The notes: generated by a model not told the origin, from the letters alone. DNA of 64,000 nucleotides from Ardenticatenaceae bacterium (GCA_020634315.1 JACKBV010000005.1:124001-188000), one strand, 5' to 3'; positions 1-7,803 are shown, numbered from the stretch's first letter. Translations and numbers: made by a program.

Positions 1-471
1 TGCCTTGTGCCGGGCAACGGCCGTTTCAATTCCCGCCACATCCAGGGAAAAATCCGCCTTGCGCCACACCGGCACATAGTGACCGGCGTTAACGGCCGTA
101 CTGAATGGATACATGCCAAAACTGGGCGGGCAGTCCACGACCACATCCCCAGGCGAGAGAACGGCACGCAGGGCCACGTCAATCAATTCATCTGCGCCCG
201 CCCCGGCCATGAGGCGGCTTTTGGGGATATTTACATAATCACTCAAGGCGTCACGCAGGGCATTGGCTTCGGGATCAGGGTAGATGTGCAGGAAACGGCC
301 GTTGCGCAGCGCCTCTAAAGCCTTCGGTGACGGCCCATACGGGTTCTCGTTAGCGTCCAGCTTCGTAATGTCCTCTGGCTGCCGCCCCAGCCGCGCCGAC
401 AGCACCTCAAACGGCACAATGGGCGTGTACGGCTCCATCTCGGCAATGTCAGGTCGAATAAAATGGTTCAT
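1..471 (-). CDS. hisC: Histidinol-phosphate aminotransferase, N-terminal part (runs off left edge)
   Basis: Pyridoxal-phosphate aminotransferase of histidine biosynthesis that converts imidazole-acetol phosphate to histidinol phosphate. The 157 visible residues begin MNHFIRPDIAEMEPYTPIVP and include the HisC hallmark KLDANENPYGPSP (about residues 38-50), then YPDPEANALRDAL and the GAGADELID segment that binds the PLP phosphate. The catalytic lysine lies beyond the window. The start at 471 is the only ATG matching the family N-terminus. It is the last visible gene of the his operon and lies just downstream of the GxxExxY unit whose left inverted repeat begins 17 bp before this start codon. Frame stays open to base 1. 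Identification is confident from the motifs. Confidence 0.9.
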   Translation of the reverse strand, partial: MNHFIRPDIAEMEPYTPIVPFEVLSARLGRQPEDITKLDANENPYGPSPKALEALRNGRFLHIYPDPEANALRDALSDYVNIPKSRLMAGAGADELIDVALRAVLSPGDVVVDCPPSFGMYPFSTAVNAGHYVPVWRKADFSLDVAGIETAVARHKA

Positions 472-487
472 GACAGCCTCCAAAAAA

Positions 488-519
488 TTAACCGCGGAGA
501 ACGCGAAGGACGCGGAGGA
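488..519. repeat. Left inverted repeat of GxxExxY unit 1
   Basis: A 32-bp sequence rich in CGCGGAGG/CGCGAAGG; its reverse complement matches 956-987 at 27 of 32 positions. The pair brackets the GxxExxY gene at 520-915 and sits between hisD and hisC. The gene's stop codon touches the inner edge of this repeat. Confidence 0.75.
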
Positions 520-915
520 TTAAAGGTTAAGTGCCACACGTTTAATTCCTCCATTTTTTAGGCGCAGCACATTGAAGTTTAGCAGCCGGCCTAATTTGAG
601 ATTGGCTAATTTTAAATATGACAAGACTTGCGCGTAGTGAATGTCGGTCAGTTGGTTGACTGATTTTAACTCGATAACAACCAACCCTTCGACCAAAAAA
701 TCAAGGCGGTATCCTTGATCCAGGTGAACACCTTTGTAAACAATGGGCAGCGGCTTCTCGCGCTCAAAACGAATACGACGAAGTGTCATTTCGTGTGCCA
801 GACAAGCTTGATAGGCTGACTCAAGCAGCCCTGGCCCTAAATGTCGGTGAACCTCAATGGCCGCCCCAATTATCTTTTCTGTAATCTTATCTTCTTCCCG
901 CAGTTGTTCCCTCAT
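520..915 (-). CDS. GxxExxY protein (PDDEXK-type fold family), copy 1
   Basis: 131-residue member of the GxxExxY family (PDDEXK_3-like). The name motif is seen as GLLESAY near residue 30, preceded by IIGAAIEVHRHLGPG. A nuclease-fold-like acidic/lysine signature follows: RLDFLVEGLVVIELKS. The biological role of the family is not established; the fold suggests nucleic-acid cleavage or binding. I chose ATG 915 over the upstream TTG at 930 because GGAGG lies 8 nt before it. It lies in the his operon between hisD and hisC, in the same direction, and is bracketed by inverted repeats at 488-519 and 956-987. A second homologue in the same arrangement sits at 49868-50287 in the purine operon. The insertion interrupts an otherwise compact amino-acid operon, which suggests acquisition. 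Confidence 0.85.
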   Translation of the reverse strand: MREQLREEDKITEKIIGAAIEVHRHLGPGLLESAYQACLAHEMTLRRIRFEREKPLPIVYKGVHLDQGYRLDFLVEGLVVIELKSVNQLTDIHYAQVLSYLKLANLKLGRLLNFNVLRLKNGGIKRVALNL

Positions 916-955
916 TCTTAAATCCTCCAATTAAAGAAAAACCCGCTTCGATTCT

Positions 956-987
956 TCCTCCGCGTTCTCCGCGCCCTCTGCGGTTAA
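956..987. repeat. Right inverted repeat of GxxExxY unit 1
   Basis: Partner of 488-519 (27/32 matches as inverted repeat). It contains the stop codon of hisD (984-986), so the end of hisD is built from repeat sequence. The outer boundary ...GCGGTTAAATCCTCT resembles the outer boundary of the second unit, ...GCGTTAAATTCCTCT near 50301-50315. Confidence 0.75.
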
Positions 988-2303
988 ATCCTCTTCTTGG
1001 CTGCGTTGGCGTGGGCGGTGAGGTGTTCCGCCTGCGCGATGGTCGCGGCGATGGCGCTTAGTTCGGCGGAAGTGGCGTCGTCTAGCTGCACGATGCTGCT
1101 AATTTTGACGAAATCCATCACGTTTAGCGGTGAGGCAAAGCGGGCGGTGCCGCTGGTAGGCATGACATGGCTTGGCCCGGCAACGTAGTCGCCCAGCACT
1201 TCAAAGCTGCGTTCACCGACGAAAAGGCCACCGGCGTTAGGGATTTTACCTATATAGGCAGTCGGGTTAGCCGTGGCGATGCAGGTGTGTTCGGCGGCGA
1301 AATCGCTGGCAAGCTGGCACGCCTCATCCATGTCGGTGGTGAGCACAATGCCGCCCTGTCCATTCAGCGATTGGGCGATGATCTCGGCGCGGCTGAGGGC
1401 TTCCAACTGGTGGGCGATTTCTACCTGCACCGCTTCGGCGAATTGGCGGGAGGGGGTGAAGAGAACGGCCGTTGCCAGTACATCATGTTCCGCCTGCGCC
1501 AGCATATCGGCTGCTACCCAGGCCGGATTGGCTGTCTCATCGGCGACGACGACCGTTTCGGTGGGGCCATACAGGCCATCAATACCGACAATGCCATACA
1601 CCTGCCGCTTGGCGAGCGTGGTGAAAAGCCCGCCCGCACCGACAATTTTGTCCACACGGCGCACGCTCTCCGTGCCAAAGGCGAGAGCGGCGACGGCCTG
1701 CGCCCCGCCGAGCGTGTAGATGGTGTCGATACCACAAATGGCGGCGGCGGCGAGGATGGCGTCGTTGACACGGCCGTTTTTGCCAGGAGGCGTAGCAACC
1801 ACAATATCGGGCACGCCAGCCACCTGCGCCGGGATGACGCTCATGAGCAGGCTGGAGGGCAGCGGCGCGGTGCCGCCGGGCACGTAAGCGCCAACACGGG
1901 CGATGGGCGTGACGCGCTGGCCGAGAATGCCACCCAGTTCGGTGGTGGTCCAGTTGGGCAGCGGTTGTTTTTCGTGGAAAGCGCGGATGCGGGTAACGGC
2001 CGTTTCCAACGCCTGCACCAATTCAGCGGGAATACGTGACAAAGCGGCGTTGATCTCTCCCTTGTCCACCTGCAAACCGGTCATTGGCACCCCGTCAATT
2101 TTCTCCGTCCAGGCGCGCAGCGCGGCGTCCCCCTGCTGGCGCACATCGCGCAAAATGTGGCGCACAGCATCATCGGGCGTCGCGCCACTGCCAAACAGGC
2201 GATCCAGACTGGCTTGCAGCCCGGCGGGAATGGTCGGTTCTAAGGCCATCTCACGGCGCAAAATGGTTTGTTGTGCTTCTGTAACTGTGTAGAGTTTAAT
2301 CAT
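984..2303 (-). CDS. hisD: Histidinol dehydrogenase
   Basis: 439-residue NAD- and zinc-dependent enzyme for the last two steps of histidine synthesis, histidinol to histidine. Family landmarks are present: YVPGGTAPLPSSLLM (nucleotide-binding region, about residues 140-155), the GGAQAVAALAFGT segment, YGPTETVVVADETANP, AQAEHD and the C-terminal NAGGLFVGERSFEVLGDYVAGPSH. Length is normal for HisD. Its start overlaps the end of the small membrane-protein gene by 8 bp, so the two are probably translationally coupled. The C-terminus ends ANAAKKRI with the stop codon inside the repeat at 956-987. Confidence 0.97.
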   Translation of the reverse strand: MIKLYTVTEAQQTILRREMALEPTIPAGLQASLDRLFGSGATPDDAVRHILRDVRQQGDAALRAWTEKIDGVPMTGLQVDKGEINAALSRIPAELVQALETAVTRIRAFHEKQPLPNWTTTELGGILGQRVTPIARVGAYVPGGTAPLPSSLLMSVIPAQVAGVPDIVVATPPGKNGRVNDAILAAAAICGIDTIYTLGGAQAVAALAFGTESVRRVDKIVGAGGLFTTLAKRQVYGIVGIDGLYGPTETVVVADETANPAWVAADMLAQAEHDVLATAVLFTPSRQFAEAVQVEIAHQLEALSRAEIIAQSLNGQGGIVLTTDMDEACQLASDFAAEHTCIATANPTAYIGKIPNAGGLFVGERSFEVLGDYVAGPSHVMPTSGTARFASPLNVMDFVKISSIVQLDDATSAELSAIAATIAQAEHLTAHANAAKKRI

Positions 2304-2769
2304 TGTGTTTGTTCCTTGTGATGGTTTGATAGCTCAAGTGGCCCGCCAATAGCAGAAAACACCAGATATTGAGACCCAATAACAGCGAAGTATCGTTTAT
2401 GGCTGGCTCAGATACATGACCTGACCAAAGTGTTTTCCAAATTGATGGGGCAATAAAACTTTGCACGAAAAGCGGCAGGGCGACAATAAGGGGGACATAC
2501 AGTTGGTTTTTCTCGAACTGCTCGGCCTCATTTTTCCAGACCGCCCAGGTTAATTTAGCTAGAGGTAGAAAGAAAAGTACAGCCTGCAACAAATAGGCGC
2601 CTGTGAGAAGGATGAACAAAAAAGTGGGATGACTAAGCTCTTTTTGCGTCGTTATACTACTGGCGATGGCAAAAGCCGCCAGAGCGCTTCCCGATATACC
2701 CAAATAGCCCCACAGTTTTGACCTCTTGTGGCGTTTTTTAGATTTTGATGATGGCAAAGAAGCGTTCAT
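2296..2769 (-). CDS. Small four-helix membrane protein in the his operon
   Basis: 157 residues, not recognised as a named family. A basic N-terminus (SKSKKRHKRSK) precedes four predicted membrane segments at about 23-42, 48-70, 92-113 and 128-148. It sits between hisG and hisD in the same direction; its stop overlaps hisD by 8 bp and hisG ends 10 bp before its start, so it is part of the transcription unit. The DNA is visibly more AT-rich than hisG and hisD and lacks the ACGGCCGT palindrome that marks its neighbours, which hints at a later insertion. No histidine-pathway function is implied by the sequence. A second small membrane protein occupies a similar position in the purine operon (48837-49289), without clear similarity. 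Confidence 0.75.
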   Translation of the reverse strand: MNASLPSSKSKKRHKRSKLWGYLGISGSALAAFAIASSITTQKELSHPTFLFILLTGAYLLQAVLFFLPLAKLTWAVWKNEAEQFEKNQLYVPLIVALPLFVQSFIAPSIWKTLWSGHVSEPAINDTSLLLGLNIWCFLLLAGHLSYQTITRNKHND

Positions 2770-2778
2770 GAGCCGGTT

Positions 2779-3795
2779 TTACTTTTCTAATGCGGTCAGC
2801 ATTGCCTGATAGCGTTCTGGTTCTTCCTCAAAAATGTAGGTGAGGGGGGAGGCGATGACGCCGCTGCCGCCGATGGCGCGCAAATCCGCGATGGCCGCCA
2901 CCAGATTGTCTTTGCGCACGACGATACTGACCGAAAACCATTGTTCGCGCGAGCCTTTCGGGGGAATAACTGGGGCGACGGTGGGGCCTTGCAGCCCGCC
3001 AATGGTCGGCCGTCCTGCCATTTTTTGCACGATGGTCTGGGCTGTGTCGCCGCGCACGTTGGCAATGACCAGATAGGAACCCTGGGCGCGCAGGTGAGCC
3101 TCGATGTATTCCAGCAGCATGCGAGCGACGGCGCGGACTTCTGGGTTGGTTTGCAGGGCGGCGCGGTTGGCGATGAGCACAGCCTGAGAACGTAAAATCT
3201 CGCCATCGTCCAGGATGCGCAAATGATTGTCGCGCAGGGTGATGCCGCTGGATACCAGGTCGGCGATGAGGTCGGCGTAACCGACGGCGGGGGCGATTTC
3301 CAGCGTGCCTTCGGCGTCGATGAGCTTGACGGGTTGAATGTTGGTCTGGGCCAGGAATTGGGCGGTGGTGTGGGGGAATTTGGTGGCGATGCGCAGGGGA
3401 CGGCCGTTTCCGGCTAACTCCTCTGCCCATGCTTGCAGCTCGGCCATGGTGCGGACGGGGACATCTTCGGGAACGGCCAGGTTGAGCGTGCAATGCCCGT
3501 AACCCAAAGCGTCATGCAGCAGCAAAATGGGCTGATCGCCATTGACGTTGCCCTTTTCTGCCAAAATGTCGTAACCGGTGATGCCAAAGTCAATGCTGCC
3601 CTGGCGCACCCCAACGACGATGTCGCCGGGGCGCTGGAAAATGACGGTAACGCCCGGCAGTGCCGGAATGGTGGCCTGATATTGACGTGGATTGGGGCGG
3701 CGCACTTTGAGACCGGCTTCGGCCAGCAGCACCAGCGAGTCTTCGGCTAAAGCCCCTTTGCTGGGGAGCGCGATGCGGATGTCTGTTCGTGTCAT
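2779..3795 (-). CDS. hisG: ATP phosphoribosyltransferase
   Basis: Catalyses the first step of histidine synthesis, joining ATP and PRPP. The 338 residues contain RIALPSKGALAEDS at the N-terminus, the FQRPGDIVVGVRQGSIDFGITGYDIL segment (about 55-80), RIATKFPH, EGTLEIAPAVGYADLIADLVSSG (PRPP-binding region, about 162-184), and a C-terminal region (about 255-338) with APVIPPKGSREQWFSVSIVV and GGSGVIASPLTYIFEEE that fits the regulatory domain of long-form HisG. Long-form enzymes usually act without HisZ and are feedback-inhibited by histidine. GGAG precedes the start. It is the first enzyme gene after the leader peptide and attenuator at 3859-4006. Confidence 0.95.
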   Translation of the reverse strand: MTRTDIRIALPSKGALAEDSLVLLAEAGLKVRRPNPRQYQATIPALPGVTVIFQRPGDIVVGVRQGSIDFGITGYDILAEKGNVNGDQPILLLHDALGYGHCTLNLAVPEDVPVRTMAELQAWAEELAGNGRPLRIATKFPHTTAQFLAQTNIQPVKLIDAEGTLEIAPAVGYADLIADLVSSGITLRDNHLRILDDGEILRSQAVLIANRAALQTNPEVRAVARMLLEYIEAHLRAQGSYLVIANVRGDTAQTIVQKMAGRPTIGGLQGPTVAPVIPPKGSREQWFSVSIVVRKDNLVAAIADLRAIGGSGVIASPLTYIFEEEPERYQAMLTALEK

Positions 3796-3810
3796 TTTTT
3801 CTCCTTTGCA

Positions 3811-3852
3811 GGTAACCTCCGGGAGGTTGAGAAACCTCCCGGAGGTTCATTT
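3811..3852. repeat. Palindromic GGAGG/CCTCC repeat upstream of hisG
   Basis: Two inverted copies of AACCTCCGGGAGGTT-like palindrome separated by a few bases (aacctccgggaggtt, gagaa, acctcccggaggtt). The same palindromes form the ends of the longer repeats at 6211-6284 and 42851-42926. All three lie about 15-25 bp upstream of a minus-strand start codon. Confidence 0.7.
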
Positions 3853-3858
3853 TCAAAC

Positions 3859-3892
3859 AAAAAAACCCTCCCCGTGAGCCGAGGAGGGTTTG
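3859..3892 (-). terminator. Intrinsic terminator of the his leader (attenuator)
   Basis: On the minus strand, AAACCCTCC and GGAGGGTTT form a 9-bp stem around an 11-nt loop and run into TTTTTTT. It lies 37 bp after the stop of the histidine-rich leader peptide and about 60 bp before hisG. Such a hairpin inside an operon leader is the expected attenuator terminator. The segment TTGAGGA at the end of the leader ORF can pair with TCCTCGG in the 5' arm, a possible antiterminator (inference). Confidence 0.75.
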
Positions 3893-3928
3893 TCTTTGAC
3901 AAATAATTGTTTACGCGTTGATGCGTCC

Positions 3929-4006
3929 TCAACCCAAGGGGTAACTCCACTCTGTATGATGGTGAGCGTGATGATGGGTTGGGGTGATCATCGTTTGCGT
4001 GTTCAT
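3929..4006 (-). CDS. hisL: His operon leader peptide, histidine-rich
   Basis: 25-codon ORF on the minus strand starting MNTQTMITPTHHHAHHH and ending with TEWSYPLG before TGA. Six of seven consecutive codons (cat cat cac gct cac cat cat) encode histidine around one alanine. It precedes the terminator at 3859-3892 and hisG, the arrangement of classical ribosome-stalling his attenuators such as enterobacterial hisL. The -10 box TACACT lies 8 nt before ATG, so the message is predicted to begin at or within 2-3 nt of the start codon, and no Shine-Dalgarno is visible: a leaderless leader peptide. Low charged histidyl-tRNA would stall ribosomes on the His run and favour read-through into hisG. Function is inferred from layout and codon content; no homologue could be searched. 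Confidence 0.8.
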   Translation of the reverse strand: MNTQTMITPTHHHAHHHTEWSYPLG

Positions 4007-4014
4007 TGGCGGGA

Positions 4015-4043
4015 AGTGTAGCAAATAGCTTTTTATCAAGCAA
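4015..4043 (-). promoter_or_regulatory. his operon promoter
   Basis: Minus-strand TTGCTT (4038-4043), 17-bp spacer, TACACT (4015-4020). The -35 abuts the stop of the upstream acyltransferase gene. The predicted start point is about 4007-4009, next to the leader ATG at 4006. Confidence 0.7.
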
Positions 4044-4044
4044 G

Positions 4045-4716
4045 CTAAATTTTGCGCTCGTAATAATTGGCGGCGGCCTGGGTTGTGACGCGGTGGAGGA
4101 TGTCGGTGAGGCGGTCGGTTACGGCCGTTAATTCGACTTTCTTGGGCACTTCCAGCGGTGCGCCAGCTTGAATGGAGACGCGGCTAAAGGGGAACGGCAG
4201 CACGTAGCGATCCCAGCGGTTGAGGCGATACCCATGGCGGGCGTAAGCGCCTAATGGCAAGATCAAGCCGTTTGCTTTTTGGGCGATAAAGGCGACGCCG
4301 GGTTTGATGTTGTAGGCGGGGCCATCGGGGCCATCGGGGGTGATGTAACAATGGTTGCCAGCTTTGACTTCGCGCACAAGCTCGGTGAGGCGGCGTGCTG
4401 TAGCCATGGTCGCTGTCGCTTCCAGGTTCATCGGAAACGGCCGTGCCCCCATTTTTTTGGCAAACACTTTCAGCGATTCGCCGCGCCAATCGTCGGGCAT
4501 GAGCAGTACGATTTTGCTGGTGTCAAATTGGTCGGCGAGCAGCCCGACGAGCATCATGGTCATGCCGTGCCAGGCGCTGAGGATGAGCGGGCGACCGCTG
4601 GCCTGTGCGCGTTGCAGGTTTTCGATGCCATTGACCTGAAAACGGCCGTGTCGCCGTACTATTTGTGCCAAAGAATAAAGAGCAGTGCCATTGAGTTGGT
4701 AGCGTAGTTTTGTCAT
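4045..4716 (-). CDS. DUF374-type lysophospholipid acyltransferase-like protein
   Basis: 223-residue protein of the DUF374 group, related to LPLAT/LpxL-type acyltransferases. Landmarks: LILSAWHGMTMML near residue 45 (catalytic-His region), LLMPDDWRGESL, the MGARPFP segment, and CYITPDGPDGPAYNIKPGVAFIAQKANGLILPLGA (about 128-162), which is the most conserved DUF374 block. Its start overlaps the pssA stop (TAATG), and the gene order psd-pssA-acyltransferase indicates membrane-lipid synthesis or remodelling. The organism shows no LPS genes here, so lipid A acylation is unlikely; a glycerolipid acceptor is more plausible (inference). Confidence 0.8.
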   Translation of the reverse strand: MTKLRYQLNGTALYSLAQIVRRHGRFQVNGIENLQRAQASGRPLILSAWHGMTMMLVGLLADQFDTSKIVLLMPDDWRGESLKVFAKKMGARPFPMNLEATATMATARRLTELVREVKAGNHCYITPDGPDGPAYNIKPGVAFIAQKANGLILPLGAYARHGYRLNRWDRYVLPFPFSRVSIQAGAPLEVPKKVELTAVTDRLTDILHRVTTQAAANYYERKI

Positions 4717-5414
4717 TATCTCACTTTGTTATAACCGGCACGGGCTAAGGCCAGTCCCAGATAGGCATTGGTCCAAATGAACCAGGCGGGGAAGAATGTT
4801 GTGACGAGGATAGAGACGCCAAAAAGAGAAACGAGGGCGATATTGGTCTTTTTGCGCGAAAAAATCCAGAAAAATGAGGGAAAAGGAATGGTGCTGACCA
4901 TTAAAATGCTGACCACGAAGGCGAGCACGATGAAAGTCCATTCTGGCAGATGTTCGCCAGGAACCGTTAAATCTGACAACACGGCGAGGGCTAATGTTGC
5001 GCCACCGGTGGAAATGGTGAGGCCAACGGAGTCGGTGTTGCCGGTTTTTTTCGGCGGCAGCAGATTGAAGCGAGCCAGACGGAAGGCTCCCGCGAGCGGG
5101 ATCATGACGACAAAAGGCCATGTCCACCATGCTGTTAATCCTTCGCTTTGCAAGTGCATGAAGAGGAGCACGGCTGGCGCTGTGCCCAGGCTGACCATAT
5201 CGACGAGCGAGTCGAGTTGGAGGCCAAATTCGGATGAGGCATGCAGGCGACGGGCTGTGTAGCCATCAAATAGGTCGAGGATATAACTGGCGAGCACAAG
5301 AATGCCGGCGGGTGTTAAGTGGCCGCTGGCGGAAAATAGAATTGAGAGGATGCCACAAGTGAGGGAAATGAAGGTGATGCCGTTGGGTATTAGATAGCGG
5401 TATTTGTTGTTCAT
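4716..5414 (-). CDS. pssA: CDP-diacylglycerol--serine O-phosphatidyltransferase
   Basis: 232-residue CDP-alcohol phosphatidyltransferase that makes phosphatidylserine from CDP-diacylglycerol and serine at the membrane. The full catalytic signature DGx2ARx8Gx3Dx3D is present as DGYTARRLHASSEFGLQLDSLVD minus spacing (about residues 47-69). About six hydrophobic helices follow. I chose ATG 5414 (MNNKYRYLIPN) because GGAG precedes it by 9 nt; the longer frame from 5495 adds 27 residues that do not resemble the family. It lies directly after psd and is coupled to the acyltransferase by TAATG. Confidence 0.93.
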   Translation of the reverse strand: MNNKYRYLIPNGITFISLTCGILSILFSASGHLTPAGILVLASYILDLFDGYTARRLHASSEFGLQLDSLVDMVSLGTAPAVLLFMHLQSEGLTAWWTWPFVVMIPLAGAFRLARFNLLPPKKTGNTDSVGLTISTGGATLALAVLSDLTVPGEHLPEWTFIVLAFVVSILMVSTIPFPSFFWIFSRKKTNIALVSLFGVSILVTTFFPAWFIWTNAYLGLALARAGYNKVR

Positions 5415-5498
5415 TTTTGTGTCTCCAATCTCTGCAAACAGCCTCCGAAGGTTTGTGCTGTGTCGTAACGGCCGTATCCGGGAGGCTTGTCGCACATC

Positions 5499-6188
5499 TT
5501 ATGTTTCCTGCTGTTTGAGTTGTGCCATTGGTGTTAATCCTGCATGTACTTTATCACCAACCTGGAGCAAAAGTTGCGCATTTGGGGGTAGGAAAAGATC
5601 AACGCGTGAGCTAAAACGAATGAGGCCAAAGCGCTGCCCGGTGGCTACCTGGTCGCCGGGTTGGCAGTAATTGACGCAGCGCCGGGCGAGGATGCCGGCG
5701 ATTTGTTTGACGAGGATACGGCCGTATCCCTCGGTTTCCACCATCATGGCGATAAACTCATTGACATCTGACGCTTCCGGGCGGAACGCCTGCAAAAATT
5801 GGCCGGGGCGATGCGTCACCTGTGTCACCGTGCCGCCAATGGGGACGCGCTGGATGTGAACGTTGGTGATGGAGAGAAAAATGCTGATGCGAATGCACGG
5901 CTGGTGCAAGTAATTGTTTTCCGCTTCGTGTGCAATTTCGACCACTTCGCCATCGGCCGGACTGAGAACCAAGCCGGGTTGGCTGGCAATGTCCCGCTGG
6001 GGGTCGCGGAAAAAGTAGAGGATGAGCAGCCATACGGCCGTTGCCAGCCATGCCAGCAGTCGGGTGAGGGGATGGCTGAGTTTGCGGGCAAGGAAAACGG
6101 CCGTTCCCCATCCCGCCGTTGCCAACAAAATTGTGACGCCGCCCCCTTCCGCGAACGGCCATTTTCGATCTCGACCATATTCTTTCAT
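5499..6188 (-). CDS. psd: Phosphatidylserine decarboxylase (archaeal/short type)
   Basis: 229-residue proenzyme-like protein that converts phosphatidylserine to phosphatidylethanolamine. Two N-terminal hydrophobic segments (about 16-62) are followed by FFRDPQR, VLSPADGEVVEI, ISIFLSITNVHIQRVPIGGTV and the C-terminal RFGLIRFSSRVDLFLPP. In this family the pyruvoyl group is formed by self-cleavage at a GS pair within RFGSR; here the visible residues are FSS, so the residue before the cleavage serine is serine instead of glycine. The serine itself is kept. Partnered with pssA 84 bp downstream. An unusual repeat (6211-6284) lies just upstream of the start codon. Confidence 0.9.
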   Translation of the reverse strand: MKEYGRDRKWPFAEGGGVTILLATAGWGTAVFLARKLSHPLTRLLAWLATAVWLLILYFFRDPQRDIASQPGLVLSPADGEVVEIAHEAENNYLHQPCIRISIFLSITNVHIQRVPIGGTVTQVTHRPGQFLQAFRPEASDVNEFIAMMVETEGYGRILVKQIAGILARRCVNYCQPGDQVATGQRFGLIRFSSRVDLFLPPNAQLLLQVGDKVHAGLTPMAQLKQQET

Positions 6189-6210
6189 GCGTTAACCTCT
6201 CTTGAAAATA

Positions 6211-6284
6211 ACCTCCCGGAGGTTCGTCTCATGCGGCGAGCCTGCTACTGATAACCTCCGGGAGGTTGGCTTCATTCGTGGTGG
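6211..6284. repeat. Dispersed repeat, copy A (two GGAGG palindromes with conserved core)
   Basis: About 74 bp nearly identical to 42851-42926: a CCTCCCGGAGGTT palindrome, a conserved core containing CTCATGCGGCGA, a second AACCTCCGGGAGGTT palindrome, then TTCATTCGTGGTGG. It begins 23 bp upstream of psd. Copy B has the same distance to purM. A shortened relative lies at 3811-3852. Confidence 0.8.
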
Positions 6285-6454
6285 TGTGTCGCCATTCATG
6301 AAATCTCTTTTGTAGATAGTGTAACATTGCGATAGTCTGCTAGTCCAATCGTGAAATAGTACGATAGGGCGATAGTGAAATGGTGCATGAGCGTAGGTTT
6401 GCCATTGCCCTCTCACACTAACACCCTGTCACACTATTTTGGTACACTTGCGCC

Positions 6455-7798
6455 ATGAGTGAACGTAAATATTCCCCGATCCTGGTTGGTGTTGTTGCGC
6501 TTGTTTTTGTCGTAATCGCTGTAGCCTTGCTCTGGCGCGTGGTCAATGGCGATAGCAGCTTGTTGCGTAATGTGGTGGTGCAAAAAAGTCTCATCACGCC
6601 CAATGCTGATTTGGATGATGATGCAACCTTGATTGAGTATGAACTGTCGCGGAATGCGGCCGTTTCCATTTATTTTGAAAATGAAGCAGGCCAACGTTTC
6701 TATTTTCGCCAGGAAAAAACGCGCGGCGCTGGCGAATATCGCGTCGCCTTTAGCGGCGTCGTAGATGGCTACACATTGCCAGACGAGCAAATTGTCGGTG
6801 ACGTGCAAACGCGTTTGCTGGCCGACGGTACGTACACCTGGACGGTCTTGGCAACAGATGACGAGGGGGTGACGGAGCAGGTTCAGGGGCAGTTGGCGAT
6901 TGCCGAAGCCGATCCCATTTTCCCTGAATTGCGTGCCCTGTCCATTGACCGCGATGTGTTTACGCCCAACCGGGATGGCATTGGCGACCGGGCGCTGGTT
7001 CAATTTTTCTTGACGAAAGATGTCGATCAACTGCGTGTGTTTTTGCTTGGCCCAGATGGGCAGGAATATCCAATGGAAGAGAAGGAATTGGATGTGCCGG
7101 CACGCGGCGAAGGATGGCATTACTATGATTATGAAGGCGGTGTGGATGATGGCGCCACGCCACCGCCAGATGGCACCTATCCGGTTGTGGTGGTGGCGCA
7201 AGATATTGAAGGGCAGCGTATCGAGGCACAGGATGAGTTGACTATTCAATATGGTGGTGTGCCCCGTGCGCGTATTTTCCCGCCGCCGAATGGAGATACG
7301 CTGCAATTAAGTGCAACGGCCGTTGCCATTTGCGACACCCTCTTCTTCACCATCACCGTTGAAAATTACGGCACAACACCTGTGCGCACCACCGGGCCAG
7401 AACCCGGCACCGTCTACGACTCCGATTGGAACTACAACACACTCGGCTGGCATACCGAATCCGGCGCATTTCGTCTGGCTATTGGCTACGAAAACGAGAT
7501 TTCCAACTATCCATATCGTTGGGCCGTTGGCAATGCCGACGATCTGGTTGAAATAGATGGCTACACCTATCTCATGCCCGGCGAACGCGCCATTGTCACC
7601 GGCGGCATTCGCCTTGTCAATGTCTTTGGAGACCGCAACCCGCAGCCATTATGGGCCGGTCTGATTCACGAAGATGTCGAAATCTCCGAGTACAATGATC
7701 GCGTTGATTCACACAGCATATTGGTCGATATTCCCGACGCCGCTAATATGCCCGAATGCCCTGCACGGGACATTCCCATGAAGCCAAAAACCAACTAA
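6455..7798 (+). CDS. Membrane-anchored secreted protein with FlgD-like Ig domains
   Basis: 447 residues. A single N-terminal membrane anchor (about 8-28) puts the rest outside. Two segments resemble FlgD-type Ig-like repeats: SLITPNADLDDDATLIEYELSR (about 44-65) with YRVAFSG...DGTYTWTV, and DVFTPNRDGIGDRALVQFFL (about 167-186) with PPDGTYPVVVVAQDIEG. The C-terminal third (about 275-430) has no match I recognise. -10 box TACACT (6443-6448) lies 6 nt before ATG, so the transcript is probably leaderless. It stands alone between the lipid genes and the phn cluster. Function unknown; surface or cell-envelope adhesion/assembly is possible. Confidence 0.75.
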   Translation: MSERKYSPILVGVVALVFVVIAVALLWRVVNGDSSLLRNVVVQKSLITPNADLDDDATLIEYELSRNAAVSIYFENEAGQRFYFRQEKTRGAGEYRVAFSGVVDGYTLPDEQIVGDVQTRLLADGTYTWTVLATDDEGVTEQVQGQLAIAEADPIFPELRALSIDRDVFTPNRDGIGDRALVQFFLTKDVDQLRVFLLGPDGQEYPMEEKELDVPARGEGWHYYDYEGGVDDGATPPPDGTYPVVVVAQDIEGQRIEAQDELTIQYGGVPRARIFPPPNGDTLQLSATAVAICDTLFFTITVENYGTTPVRTTGPEPGTVYDSDWNYNTLGWHTESGAFRLAIGYENEISNYPYRWAVGNADDLVEIDGYTYLMPGERAIVTGGIRLVNVFGDRNPQPLWAGLIHEDVEISEYNDRVDSHSILVDIPDAANMPECPARDIPMKPKTN

Positions 7799-7803
7799 CA
7801 ACC

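Noticed and set aside
1167..2039. Long open frame opposite to hisD
   Set aside because: Antisense to a clear gene; its composition follows from the high-GC third positions of hisD.
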